From an uncultured Desulfobacter sp. (GTDB lineage Bacteria > Desulfobacterota > Desulfobacteria > Desulfobacterales > Desulfobacteraceae), in assembly GCF_963666145.1 (NCBI RefSeq), contig NZ_OY762614.1, positions 1,478,501 through 1,542,500 of the forward strand: a stretch of 64,000 bases of DNA. The letters run 5' to 3'. Each line of letters opens with the position of its first letter. Position 1 is the first letter of the stretch. The translations under genes were made by a program, and so were the position numbers. Of the stretch, positions 8,812-17,341 are shown piece by piece. Under the pieces are notes generated by a model. It was not told where the DNA came from. It saw only the letters and a list, made by a program, of their open reading frames with translations, and did no database searches.

Positions 8812-11667
8812 CTAAGCCTGCCCGTGTTTCGACAGCCATAGCTCAAGTTCGTGCAGGGGCATGGGCCGGGCAAACACATACCCCTGAATATCCATGTTCC
8901 CCAGCCGATTTAAAATGTCCAGTTGAATATTGTCTTCTACGCCTTCGGCCACGATCCCCATGTTCAATTTATTGGCCATCAGTACAATGGTTTCAACCAG
9001 GGCCAGGGCATTTTCATCGTCCACAATGTCATCGATAAAGGATTTATCGATTTTCAAGGTGGTGATGGGCATCTGTTTCAGATAAGCCAGGGAAGAATAC
9101 CCCGTACCAAAATCATCAATGGCCGTTGAAATGCCGATGCGTGACAAATTTTGAAGCCGGATCATGGTGGTATTAATATCGCGCATCAGCAAGGATTCGG
9201 TAATCTCTATTTTCAGACGATCCGTCGGGTATGCGTTCTCTTTTATAATCCCTGCGGCCATTTTTTCAAATGCGGGTTCATCCATCTGACGTGCGGAAAC
9301 ATTGACCGAGAGCATCAGGTCTATCTGACTTTTTTCCCTTATGCGACAGGTCTGTTCAACCGCTTTTTTAAAAATCTGTTTGCCGATGGGAATGATCAGG
9401 CCGGATTCTTCGGCCAGGGGAATAAACCGACCGGGCGGCACAACGGTTCCATCGGGTTTTATCCAGCGCACCAGGGCTTCAAGGCCGACGGGCTTTAACG
9501 TCCTGATATTGACCTGGGGCTGAAAATAGACCTGGAATTCATCGTTTTCAATGGCCGTGCGCATGGCCATTTCCATCTCAATTCGCTGGTTGATCTTTTT
9601 GGCCATTTTCTCTTCAAACAGATAATATGTGTTCCTGCCTTTGTCTTTTGAGTGATACATGGCAAGATCGGCATGGCGAACCAGCGTGTCTGCATCATCC
9701 CCGTCTCCGGGAAAAACGGAGATACCGATACTGCAGGTAATATGAAACGATTTACCGTCAATATAAAAGGGGGTTGTAAATGCCTCCTGGATGCGTTTTA
9801 CGAGGCCGATAATTTCCATCATATCATCCACGTCCGTAACCATAATGATAAATTCATCCCCGCCGAGCCGGGCCACGGTATCACTTACCCGGGTGACGCC
9901 GTCTAACCTTTCGGCAGCCTCTTTTAACAGTTCGTCGCCCTGGGCATGCCCTGCCGTGTCATTGACGTCCTTAAAGTTATCAAGATCAATGAAGATCAGC
10001 TGGAGCATTTTTTTATCCCGCCGGGCCCGGGTGATGGCATGTTCAAGCCGGTCTTTGAACAGCGTCCGGTTGGGAAGACCCGTGAGCGGATCATGGTAGG
10101 CCATATACTCAATCTGCTTTTCTTTGGTTTTCATTTCGGAAATATCATGAAACACGGCCACGTAATTTTTGGTCTCTCCATATTGATCCCGGACGGCGCT
10201 GATGCTTAAAAATTCCGGGTAGGCCTGACCGGACTTTCTGCGATTCCAGATTTCCCCGGACCAATGGCCTTTTACAACCAGAGACTGCCACATGGTTTTA
10301 TAAAAATCTTGATCATGCCGATTCGATTTTAAAATCCGTGGGTTGTGTCCGACAGCTTCCCCGGCGCTGTAACCGGTGATGTCGGTAAAGGCTTGATTGA
10401 CGGCCAGAATCTTTCCATCAGGATCGGTTATGGACATCCCCTCATTGGCATGTTCAAATACCTTTTCAAAGAGTTGAAGCCGGACTTCAGCCTCTTTTCG
10501 GATCATATTTTCTGTGATCAAGTTTCTTTTATACGTTTCCAGGCGACGAATAAATTCATTGAAACTGGATTCAAGATCGCCGATTTCGTCTTTACGCCGG
10601 ATTTCCAGCGGCTGCAACTGCCAGTCCTGGTTCATATTAACGTTTAAATGGTTGATCAGGCCGGTCAGCGGCCGGGTAATGGAGGTGCTTACCACCAAAG
10701 AAACAAGCGCAATGACGGCGATGGAGGCAGCCAGGATAACAAAAAATAACTGTCGCATTTCCGAAAGCTTGGCAAAGGCTTTTTTCGTATATGTTGACGA
10801 GGCAATGAACCAGTCAAACTCGGGGATATAGTCAAAGACCATCAATTTTTCTTTGACGGACTGATCTTCAGGGTTTTTCCAGAAGTAATGCAACAGACCT
10901 TTTTTCTGTTCAATAATTTTTCGGATCTGTTTTTTATTTTCGCCTGTGGCATAATCATTCATGTTGCCGATTAATTTAGGATGAATAATGATGTTGGCCC
11001 GGCTGTCAAAAACAAACGAGTAACCGGTGCCAAAGATATCCCTTGCCAGCACGTTATCCTTGAAATCCGCCACCGAGACAAGCTGGGCAAATTCCGATTT
11101 GTACGATGATACGGAAATAATCCAGTCCCAAGGCTCAAAATATGTCATGTGCAGGGCCTTGGCGTGCTTCTCAGTGTCCTGGGGATTTTTCCACCAGTAT
11201 TCCAGATACCCGTGTTTGCGCATCAACTGCTTCTGGATGAACTCCATTTCGGCAAAATTATGACCTTTAACATCCTGTTTAGGATGAATTTTCACTTCCC
11301 CGGTACTGTCAAGGACATATATGTATCCGGTTTGACCGATCTTTTGACTTAACAGCAATTTTGCCGCCTGGTCTTTTGCCTCGCTCTCGGAGATTAGATG
11401 ATCCTGGAAATCCTTATAGATGTGCTCAATGATTTCCAGATTTTTTTCAGCAATTGTTCGCAGGCGAATTTTAATGGAGACGGTGCCGGCTGTTTCAATC
11501 AGGCCTTTGATTGATTCGTTGGAAAGGGTCAAGGCATTTATTATCTGTTGCTCGAGATAATTTTTTACATGGATATAGTACATGGTAAAACCACATGAAA
11601 AAACAGCCGTGGCCACCAGCGAATAGATACAAAACAGCTTGAACCGTATGGACAGACGTTTTGGCAT
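8812..11667 (-). CDS. Membrane GGDEF-EAL protein with Cache, HAMP and PAS domains
   Basis: A 951-residue protein. An N-terminal helix, two consecutive Cache_2-type lobes (GYIYVLDSTGEVKIHP and GYSFVFDSRANIIIHP, each followed by a WKNPxD stretch), a second helix, HAMP, one PAS, a GGDEF domain with intact LGGDEF and an I-site RVSD five residues upstream, and an EAL domain with VGLEALVRW and DDFGTGYSSL. Catalytic motifs of both output domains are present, so it could make and degrade cyclic di-GMP; which activity dominates is unknown. It is the promoter-proximal member of the leftward run 11667 to 3933, with 53 bp to the lipoprotein gene. The Cache region is closely similar to that of the kinase at 34656-36923. 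Confidence 0.95.
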   Translation of the reverse strand: MPKRLSIRFKLFCIYSLVATAVFSCGFTMYYIHVKNYLEQQIINALTLSNESIKGLIETAGTVSIKIRLRTIAEKNLEIIEHIYKDFQDHLISESEAKDQAAKLLLSQKIGQTGYIYVLDSTGEVKIHPKQDVKGHNFAEMEFIQKQLMRKHGYLEYWWKNPQDTEKHAKALHMTYFEPWDWIISVSSYKSEFAQLVSVADFKDNVLARDIFGTGYSFVFDSRANIIIHPKLIGNMNDYATGENKKQIRKIIEQKKGLLHYFWKNPEDQSVKEKLMVFDYIPEFDWFIASSTYTKKAFAKLSEMRQLFFVILAASIAVIALVSLVVSTSITRPLTGLINHLNVNMNQDWQLQPLEIRRKDEIGDLESSFNEFIRRLETYKRNLITENMIRKEAEVRLQLFEKVFEHANEGMSITDPDGKILAVNQAFTDITGYSAGEAVGHNPRILKSNRHDQDFYKTMWQSLVVKGHWSGEIWNRRKSGQAYPEFLSISAVRDQYGETKNYVAVFHDISEMKTKEKQIEYMAYHDPLTGLPNRTLFKDRLEHAITRARRDKKMLQLIFIDLDNFKDVNDTAGHAQGDELLKEAAERLDGVTRVSDTVARLGGDEFIIMVTDVDDMMEIIGLVKRIQEAFTTPFYIDGKSFHITCSIGISVFPGDGDDADTLVRHADLAMYHSKDKGRNTYYLFEEKMAKKINQRIEMEMAMRTAIENDEFQVYFQPQVNIRTLKPVGLEALVRWIKPDGTVVPPGRFIPLAEESGLIIPIGKQIFKKAVEQTCRIREKSQIDLMLSVNVSARQMDEPAFEKMAAGIIKENAYPTDRLKIEITESLLMRDINTTMIRLQNLSRIGISTAIDDFGTGYSSLAYLKQMPITTLKIDKSFIDDIVDDENALALVETIVLMANKLNMGIVAEGVEDNIQLDILNRLGNMDIQGYVFARPMPLHELELWLSKHGQA

Positions 11668-11890
11668 ATTGAATCTTCATTGTTACAGGTTGAGATTTGT
11701 AACCGGATAATATGCCTAAAAGTGTATTTCAAAACGACTGTTAAATCAAGGCGTTGTTTTTTTACGGCAGTGATATCAAGAAATGTTTTTAAAATTGAAT
11801 TTTGTTGAAACGTAAGTCATGAGAACTTTGCGGCCGGCTTGGGCCACTGTAAAATTCTCATGACTTCCGGAACATTGGGGAGGGATATTC

Positions 11891-12724
11891 TTAGGTTGCC
11901 TGGTGCATATGTACATCCTGCTGGGGATAGGGGATGCTGATACCGTTGGCATCAAGAGCCAGTTTGATATTTTCAGTGAGGGCAAAATAGACCGCCCAGT
12001 ATTCGGCTGTTTTAACCCAGGGGCGGACCACGAAATTCACGCTGGAATCGGCAAGTTCCGACACCGCAATAAGCGGCTCAGGTGCAGGCAGGACACGCTT
12101 TTCTTCGTCCAGAACCCCCCGAATGACCTCTTTGGCTTTTTTGATATCATCGTCATACCCGATGCCGATAACAAGATCCACCCGGCGAATGGGGTTGGCC
12201 GTAACATTTGTAATCACATTGGACGTTATGCCGGCATTGGGCACGATCACTTTTTGATTATCTGGCGTCTTCAACTCTGTGGTAAACAGAGAAATGCTCA
12301 CGACGGTGCCGGTGACCCCGCCGATATCCACAAAATCATCGACCCTGTAAGGTCTGAACAGCACCAGCATGACCCCCGAAGCAAAATTGGACAAAGAATC
12401 CTTCAAGGCAAGGCCAATGGCCAGGCCGGCAGCGCCGACAATGGTCAGAAAGGAAGTGGTGTTGATACCCAGCTGACCTGCAGCGGCGATGACGATCACG
12501 ACCATGAATGTATAGTAAAGGATACTGTCAAAAAAACGCACCAGCGTGATATCGATCTTGTTTTTTTCCATCAATTTCGTAATCAGGTTGGTAATTCTTC
12601 TGGCCAGCCATTTGCCTATCACCAGGATCAGCAGTGCAGCAATGATCTTTACGGAATAGGTGGTCACCCAGTAGGTCACCGTCTCTATATATTTTTCAAT
12701 GTCAATTTGCTTTAACCACTCCAT
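11891..12724 (-). CDS. mscS: Small-conductance mechanosensitive channel MscS
   Basis: A 277-residue protein of normal MscS length. Three membrane helices lie in residues 20-130. The pore helix is glycine/alanine rich (TIVGAAGLAIGLALKDSLSNFASG), followed by the beta domain signature FRPYRVDDFVDIGGVTGTV and the cytoplasmic vestibule with VPNAGITSNVITN. The channel opens on membrane tension and releases solutes during osmotic down-shock. AAAGGAGGCTCA gives a strong ribosome site at the ATG. It is a single-gene unit transcribed away from the binding-protein gene, with a 250-bp shared upstream region. Confidence 0.96.
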   Translation of the reverse strand: MEWLKQIDIEKYIETVTYWVTTYSVKIIAALLILVIGKWLARRITNLITKLMEKNKIDITLVRFFDSILYYTFMVVIVIAAAGQLGINTTSFLTIVGAAGLAIGLALKDSLSNFASGVMLVLFRPYRVDDFVDIGGVTGTVVSISLFTTELKTPDNQKVIVPNAGITSNVITNVTANPIRRVDLVIGIGYDDDIKKAKEVIRGVLDEEKRVLPAPEPLIAVSELADSSVNFVVRPWVKTAEYWAVYFALTENIKLALDANGISIPYPQQDVHMHQAT

Positions 12725-12836
12725 TGAGCCTCCTTTGTAAATTTTATCTAATCAATTAAAATCCTTTTCCAATCCGGCTTCTTTTGCCGCCAATGGCATT
12801 ACCTATACTCAAGTCAAAAAGTTGTCAAACAAAACA

Positions 12837-12850
12837 ACACAGCGCTGTGT
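12837..12850. promoter_or_regulatory. 14-bp perfect palindrome between divergent genes
   Basis: ACACAGCGCTGTGT reads identically on both strands. It lies in the region between mscS (leftward) and the binding-protein gene (rightward), about 110 bp from mscS and 126 bp from the other start. A dimeric repressor or activator site is possible. No regulator gene is adjacent, so this is only a candidate operator. Confidence 0.3.
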
Positions 12851-12976
12851 CCATCCTTTAGTGCAACAGAATGGATACCATTTTGTAATCCGGTCCAAAA
12901 TCAGATATAGTGGTATGTTAATAAACCGACGATGGTTTCACTAAAGCCATGTACGATAGGAAGACAAAGGATACCT

Positions 12977-13753
12977 ATGGTTAATTTTTTTTGCAGACTC
13001 AAGTGTATTGTTCTATTTGCCGGCGTTCTTTTTTTCCTTGCGCCACCCTGGGTAGAAAGTGCCCCGGTGTTGAGACTCGCCACAGATCCCTGGCCCCCCT
13101 ACGCCACAGGACAGATAGGCGGCGCGCTGGCAAGCGGGTATGCGCTTGATATCGGTACAGAGGTGAGCAAACGTATCCATTGCACATTAAAGGCCGATCT
13201 TCTGCCATGGCAGCGGGTACTGGTCTGCATGAAAAACGGCACCTACGATATAACCTTTCCCATTCAGCGCAAACCGGCAAGGGAAGATTTCATGGTGTTT
13301 ACGAATGTGATTATTGAGGACCGGGTGTTTCTATGGCACCTGAAGACCCGTAAAGACAATCTATGCACATGGCAAACCATTGATGATCTTAAACCTTACA
13401 CCATTGGTATTGTTTCAGGTTACACCTACCGGAAGAAGATGGACAATGCCATTGAAAACGGCGTGATAAAAACAGAAAAAGTCAACTCGGCTGAATACAA
13501 CCTAAAGAAACTTTTATGTAAGCGATTTGATGGATTTCTGGAGAGCGAATCCGTTGTGATGAGCTTTTTTCAAAAGTATCCGGAATACACAAACCGGATC
13601 ACCCACGCCCCCCGGATTGTATCCAAGGATGTTTTCAGGATCGGAATTTCAAAGAAATCACCGTTTGTGCAGATGCTGCCGGAGATCAACCGGGTTATCC
13701 GCGAAATGAGAGAGGATGGCACCATTGCCGGAATTATGACCCATCCAAAATAA
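12977..13753 (+). CDS. Periplasmic substrate-binding protein, family 3 (ABC/amino-acid type)
   Basis: A 258-residue protein with a clear signal peptide (hydrophobic core CIVLFAGVLFFLAPPW, cleavage likely after VES). The mature domain begins LRLATDPWPPYA, the usual opening of type 3 solute-binding proteins, and continues with GYALDIGTEVSKR, the LPWQRVLVCMKNGTYDI region and ISKKSPF. I chose the ATG at 12977 because AAGG lies 6 bp upstream and the signal peptide then starts at residue 1. No permease or ATPase is next to it, so it is an orphan that may serve a distant transporter or act as a sensor. Such LPWxRxL proteins are common orphans in Proteobacteria. The ligand is unknown. Confidence 0.85.
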   Translation: MVNFFCRLKCIVLFAGVLFFLAPPWVESAPVLRLATDPWPPYATGQIGGALASGYALDIGTEVSKRIHCTLKADLLPWQRVLVCMKNGTYDITFPIQRKPAREDFMVFTNVIIEDRVFLWHLKTRKDNLCTWQTIDDLKPYTIGIVSGYTYRKKMDNAIENGVIKTEKVNSAEYNLKKLLCKRFDGFLESESVVMSFFQKYPEYTNRITHAPRIVSKDVFRIGISKKSPFVQMLPEINRVIREMREDGTIAGIMTHPK

Positions 13754-13762
13754 AACTATAGG

Positions 13763-13783
13763 CTGAATTAACTGATATTCAGC
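13763..13783. terminator. Hairpin between convergent genes
   Basis: AGGCTGAAT / ATTCAGCCT forms a perfect 9-bp stem around an 8-base loop. It lies between the binding-protein stop and the diguanylate cyclase stop and partly inside the last codons of the latter. It lacks a long T tract, so termination is plausible rather than certain. Confidence 0.45.
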
Positions 13784-14670
13784 CTGAATTTGGCGCAATT
13801 TCGCCCGCCCTCCTCCTTTGCCTCGTAAAGACTGAGGTCGGCCATTTCAATAAAATCCTTTTCGGTCAATTCTGAAGTTGGCGTGACAACCGCTACCCCA
13901 AGGCTGATGGTGACACAGTCACAAATTTTGGAGGATGCATGGGGAATATTGAGCGCCTCCACCCGGGCACGGATGCTTTCGGCCATGTTCAATGCGCCAT
14001 CAAGCCCGGTTTCCGGCAAAATCGCCGCAAACTCTTCGCCCCCATACCGAGCCGCCATATCCCGGGGCCTGCGCATAGAGGCGCCAATTGCCCAGGCGAT
14101 GCGCGTTAAACATTCATCCCCGGCCCGGTGCCCATAGGTATCATTGTAATACTTAAAATGATCGACATCGCAAAGGATCAGAGCAAATTCAGTTTTAATG
14201 CGTTTATGGGCGGCCCACTCCAGGCTCAAATAGTCATCGAACCGTCTGCGGTTGGCAAGCCCTGTGAGGCCGTCCTGATTGGAGATCAAAATCAGTTTTT
14301 CGTTGGCCGCTTCCAAAGCGCTCTGGATCTCTTGCCTCTTTTTAATCTCAAGGGTCAGGGCCTCATTCTTTTCCTGGAGTTCTTTGGTTCGTTCTTCAAC
14401 TTTCAGCGCCAGATTTTTGGAATATTCATCAATTTTTTCATAGGCCTCCTGCAACTCCTGGATTCTCATCTCCAGGGCAAACTCCCTGCCCTCTATTTTT
14501 ACCAGCATAAACCCGATACTCTCGCTGAGTTCGGCAATCAAGGGGTGCCGTTCCGCCCTGGTTAATTCAAACAAGGCATCAACATCTGTTTTATCGTACT
14601 TTCCATAGGCAATCGCCCCGCACAACTCAATCAGCTTTTTGAGATTGGTCAAATCGTCATTACTTTCCAT
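13768..14670 (-). CDS. Diguanylate cyclase (GGDEF) with N-terminal coiled coil
   Basis: A 300-residue soluble protein. The first 70 residues are helical without a recognised fold. Residues 75-135 form a long charged coiled coil (KVEERTKELQEKNEAL). The C-terminal 160 residues are a complete GGDEF domain with GLANRRRFDDYL, CDVDHFKYYNDTYGH, I-site RPRD and active loop YGGEEF. It should condense two GTP to cyclic di-GMP. The coiled coil is the usual dimerisation element, and no membrane or sensor domain is visible. The ATG at 14670 is preferred because AGGGA precedes it; an upstream ATG at 14685 lies in front of that site. Confidence 0.92.
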   Translation of the reverse strand: MESNDDLTNLKKLIELCGAIAYGKYDKTDVDALFELTRAERHPLIAELSESIGFMLVKIEGREFALEMRIQELQEAYEKIDEYSKNLALKVEERTKELQEKNEALTLEIKKRQEIQSALEAANEKLILISNQDGLTGLANRRRFDDYLSLEWAAHKRIKTEFALILCDVDHFKYYNDTYGHRAGDECLTRIAWAIGASMRRPRDMAARYGGEEFAAILPETGLDGALNMAESIRARVEALNIPHASSKICDCVTISLGVAVVTPTSELTEKDFIEMADLSLYEAKEEGGRNCAKFRLNIS

Positions 14671-15271
14671 AAAAATCCCTGTCAATTTTTTTATAAGAAA
14701 GTCTGTGTGACCTATATAGATCTTTAAACTTTCGTTGGGTTGAGCCTATTGGTTGATGGATCAGATCGGCCATTGCCGTCACTACAATCATAGTAGGCGA
14801 AAATTTGAATATAATTGAACAGGATGTGCTGGAATTGTGGCCTTGTCAAGAAGAAATAAAAACAAAATAAATCCATGCTGCCGATCCGGCTTGCGAAAAA
14901 AAATTTAACTTAAGCCCAGGCAGGTGAACTTTATATCTATGACATTTTTTAAATAGCCTTTCGTTAAACAAAATCACTATAAATTTAATTCCTTATATTA
15001 ATAACGAAAAATCTTTTAAGAAATATACTTCCCCCAAAGATTACATTTTTTTCTCACCCAAAAACTACCCAAAAAAGCGGAAAATCTTAATGATTAAGGC
15101 ATTTGACAAATTGCTTCAGATGGCATAAATTTTGCTGTATATTCAACCACAAATTTTATTAACATCCATTATTTGAGTTCCCCCACGACAATCAGTGGCA
15201 ATGGGGAAGTACGTTCAAAAATATTTTTTCGATAAAACCCTGAAGCGCCTGATCAGGCAAGGAGATTTCTG
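14671..15271. other. 600-bp AT-rich intergenic region
   Basis: Divergent upstream region of the diguanylate cyclase and the YiiX-like gene. It is markedly AT rich from about 14860 to 15170. The only recognisable elements are the sigma-54-type promoter at 15121-15136, an overlapping TTGACA-N17-TAAATT and a 12-bp palindrome GCCTGATCAGGC at 15247-15258 just before the ribosome site of the next gene. I see no reading frame worth calling. Confidence 0.5.
15121..15136 (+). promoter_or_regulatory. Sigma-54 (-24/-12) promoter candidate
   Basis: TGGCATAAATTTTGCT has the invariant GG and GC separated by exactly 10 bases and the TTGCT box, as in RpoN promoters. It points at the YiiX-like gene and predicts a 5' leader of about 125 bases. 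A TTGACA-N17-TAAATT pair at 15103-15131 overlaps it, so a sigma-70-type promoter is an alternative or additional start. Confidence 0.6.
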
Positions 15272-16027
15272 ATGAATCAATCAAAAAAAGCAAAATGGGT
15301 ATCTGCTATTTTCGTATTCATGTTTACGCTGGTTCCAGGTATTTTAGCGGCATCCGAGCCGACAACCCTCTCTTTTCCCGGAAACGGTTATGTGGGTGTC
15401 TCTGTGCACACACAAATACCTGCGGACTTAAGTTGGTTAATTTTAGGCATCACACAGTCTGATATTAACCATTCCTGGGTCACGGCAACCGTGGACGGGG
15501 TTCAAGGCGTAATCCATGCCGATGGATACATGGGCAACGTCCACTTTCTTTGCTGGCCTGACTTTTTAAATCTGTGTATCCCTGGATCCATACGCCTGTT
15601 TAAACCGGATAAAATGGCGATCGGATATGCAGAACTCGAAGGGTTTGGCTTCAACCTATCCCGTATCCCCCCGATTCTAAGAAATTTGCTGGCCCGCCGC
15701 CTGGGAAATATCATGATCAACATGTGGATACACAAAATGCTTGACTACAACGGGGTGCCTTACGATTTTTATTTCATGCCCTGGGATAATCAGATTTACT
15801 GCTCGGAACTGCTGGCCCATGGCTGGACAAAAACCAGATCCTCTTTTAAACTGTTCCCACCACATGCGGCATCCACCCTGCCGGGCTGGAACGTGGATAC
15901 CCATCAGCCTGACGGCGTAACCTACGGCATGTTGCTGGAAGCGTCAGGGTTTAGGGCTGATATCCCCGTTTACAATGTGGCCGATATTTTTAACAACCCC
16001 TATTTTGAAGAGATAAATGTTGATTAA
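15272..16027 (+). CDS. YiiX/YebB-like permuted papain-fold amidase, secreted
   Basis: A 251-residue protein with a signal peptide (WVSAIFVFMFTLVPGILAA). The mature part resembles the YiiX/YebB branch of permuted NlpC/P60-type enzymes. A histidine occurs in the INHSWVTATVDG segment, and the candidate catalytic cysteine is in YCSELL, preceded by the acidic/aromatic stretch YDFYFMPWDNQI typical of this group. Such proteins are thought to cleave amide or ester bonds in lipids or peptidoglycan-related molecules. AAGGAGAT precedes the ATG. The gene overlaps the thioesterase gene by 11 bp, suggesting translational coupling and a joint role in acyl-group processing (inference). Confidence 0.75.
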   Translation: MNQSKKAKWVSAIFVFMFTLVPGILAASEPTTLSFPGNGYVGVSVHTQIPADLSWLILGITQSDINHSWVTATVDGVQGVIHADGYMGNVHFLCWPDFLNLCIPGSIRLFKPDKMAIGYAELEGFGFNLSRIPPILRNLLARRLGNIMINMWIHKMLDYNGVPYDFYFMPWDNQIYCSELLAHGWTKTRSSFKLFPPHAASTLPGWNVDTHQPDGVTYGMLLEASGFRADIPVYNVADIFNNPYFEEINVD

Positions 16028-16895
16028 ACAAAATATACTTGAAGAACTTTTGGGGCTGCTCAGCCTGGAAAAAATTGAAGAAGATATTTTTCGGGGCCAG
16101 AGCCAGGACCTAGGCTATGGCAACGTATTCGGGGGCCAGGTCCTGGGCCAGGCACTGTCTGCGGCATCCCGCACTGTACCGGATCATCTTTGTGCCCACA
16201 GTCTGCACGGCTATTTCCTTAGGGCCGGAGATGCGTCCTGCCCCATTGTCTATATGGTGGAACGTACCCGGGACGGCCACTCCTTCTCCACCCGGCGGGT
16301 CAAGGCCGTCCAAAAGGGCCGGACCATATTTTCCATGTCCGCCTCATTTCACAAATATGAAGACGGGTTTGAACACCAGGATCCCATGCCTGATGTAAAA
16401 GGCCCTGACGGCGTGGAAAGTGATCACGACAAGATCCTTCGCTACGCAGACAAAATCCCCGAAGATATTGCAAAAAAACTGTTATGTCCCAAGCCCATTG
16501 AACTGCGGGCCGTCAATCCGGTAGACCCGTTTCATCCCGTTCCCAGGCCCCCGGACAAATATGTCTGGTTCAGGGCAACAGGCCCCTTGCCCGATGATGC
16601 GGCAACCCACAGGTATATGCTGGCCTATGCATCGGATTTTCATCTGGTGCCCACAGCCCTGTATCCCCACGGCAAAACCTTCTGGTCCCCGGACATGCAG
16701 GTGGCAAGTCTGGATCATGCCATCTGGTTTCACAGGGATTTCAGGATGGATGACTGGCTGCTCCATGTGATCCACAGCCCCAGTGCCGCCATGGGCCGGG
16801 GGCTGAACCGGGGTTCCATCTATACCCGGGACGGGAAACTTGTGGCCAGTGTGGCCCAGGAAGGGCTGATCAGACAGCTGGATAAAACCAAATAG
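16017..16895 (+). CDS. tesB: Acyl-CoA thioesterase II (TesB type)
   Basis: A 292-residue double hot-dog protein of normal TesB length. It has the typical N-terminal stretch EEDIFRGQSQDLGYGNVFGGQ, the RTRDGHSFSTRRV block and C-terminal elements. Candidates for the D/T/Q catalytic set are visible: Asp in LAYASDFHLVPTAL and Gln in VASVAQEGLIR. It hydrolyses acyl-CoA to free acid and CoA in the cytoplasm. It overlaps the preceding YiiX-like gene by 11 bp and probably shares its promoter. Confidence 0.95.
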   Translation: MLIKQNILEELLGLLSLEKIEEDIFRGQSQDLGYGNVFGGQVLGQALSAASRTVPDHLCAHSLHGYFLRAGDASCPIVYMVERTRDGHSFSTRRVKAVQKGRTIFSMSASFHKYEDGFEHQDPMPDVKGPDGVESDHDKILRYADKIPEDIAKKLLCPKPIELRAVNPVDPFHPVPRPPDKYVWFRATGPLPDDAATHRYMLAYASDFHLVPTALYPHGKTFWSPDMQVASLDHAIWFHRDFRMDDWLLHVIHSPSAAMGRGLNRGSIYTRDGKLVASVAQEGLIRQLDKTK

Positions 16896-16904
16896 CGCTG
16901 AGCT

Positions 16905-16935
16905 CACAGCTCATAGAGGATAGCTATGAGCTGTT
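16905..16935. terminator. Bidirectional terminator hairpin
   Basis: CAGCTCATAG and CTATGAGCTG form a perfect 10-bp stem with a 7-base loop between two convergent genes (tesB and a small membrane protein). It has no strong T tract on either side. Confidence 0.55.
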
Positions 16936-16936
16936 C

Positions 16937-17335
16937 TCACTGCCGCTGCTTTCCTGCGATCAAACCGGCTCGAATCGTGCGTATCAGATTGGCAATCATC
17001 AGTAAAATCACGATCCAGAACACCATCCACGCAACCGTATCAAATTGAGGTCCGCCTGCGATGGCTGCATACACATAGGGTAACAGGGTATTAATCAAGA
17101 CAATAAGTCCCCAGAAAAGAACCTTGGGCCATGCCATGGCCCGACCGCCCAGGGAGTTGACCAACCGGGCGCATCCCACAATAAACCCGGGCACGGTGAT
17201 CATGTCAAAAAACAAGAAGACCAGCGCATCAATCCCCCGGCTTTCAAGAAGGCCATGGAACAGCAGATACTTAACAACATCGTAGCACCACAAAAAGCAT
17301 ATGCCCGAAAGCTCATGGTGCCTTCTGATTCTCAT
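16937..17335 (-). CDS. Small polytopic membrane protein, function unknown
   Basis: 132 residues with three or four predicted membrane helices, for example VFLFFDMITVPGFIVGCA, VLFWGLIVLINTLLPYVYA and VAWMVFWIVILLMIANLI. I recognise no family. It follows the Lgt-like gene directly, TAA then TTGAAAATG, so either the TTG at 17341 or the ATG at 17335 could start it. The tight spacing suggests it works with the Psd and Lgt-like proteins in the same operon. Confidence 0.65.
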   Translation of the reverse strand: MRIRRHHELSGICFLWCYDVVKYLLFHGLLESRGIDALVFLFFDMITVPGFIVGCARLVNSLGGRAMAWPKVLFWGLIVLINTLLPYVYAAIAGGPQFDTVAWMVFWIVILLMIANLIRTIRAGLIAGKQRQ

Positions 17336-17341
17336 TTTCAA

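Noticed and set aside
11903..12715. A 270-codon open frame antisense to mscS
   Set aside because: It mirrors the third-codon bias of mscS, a clear channel gene with a strong ribosome site on the other strand.
14671..15271. Possible c-di-GMP riboswitch next to the diguanylate cyclase
   Set aside because: The GC-rich inverted repeat around 15178-15210 does not match GEMM-I or GEMM-II core sequences.
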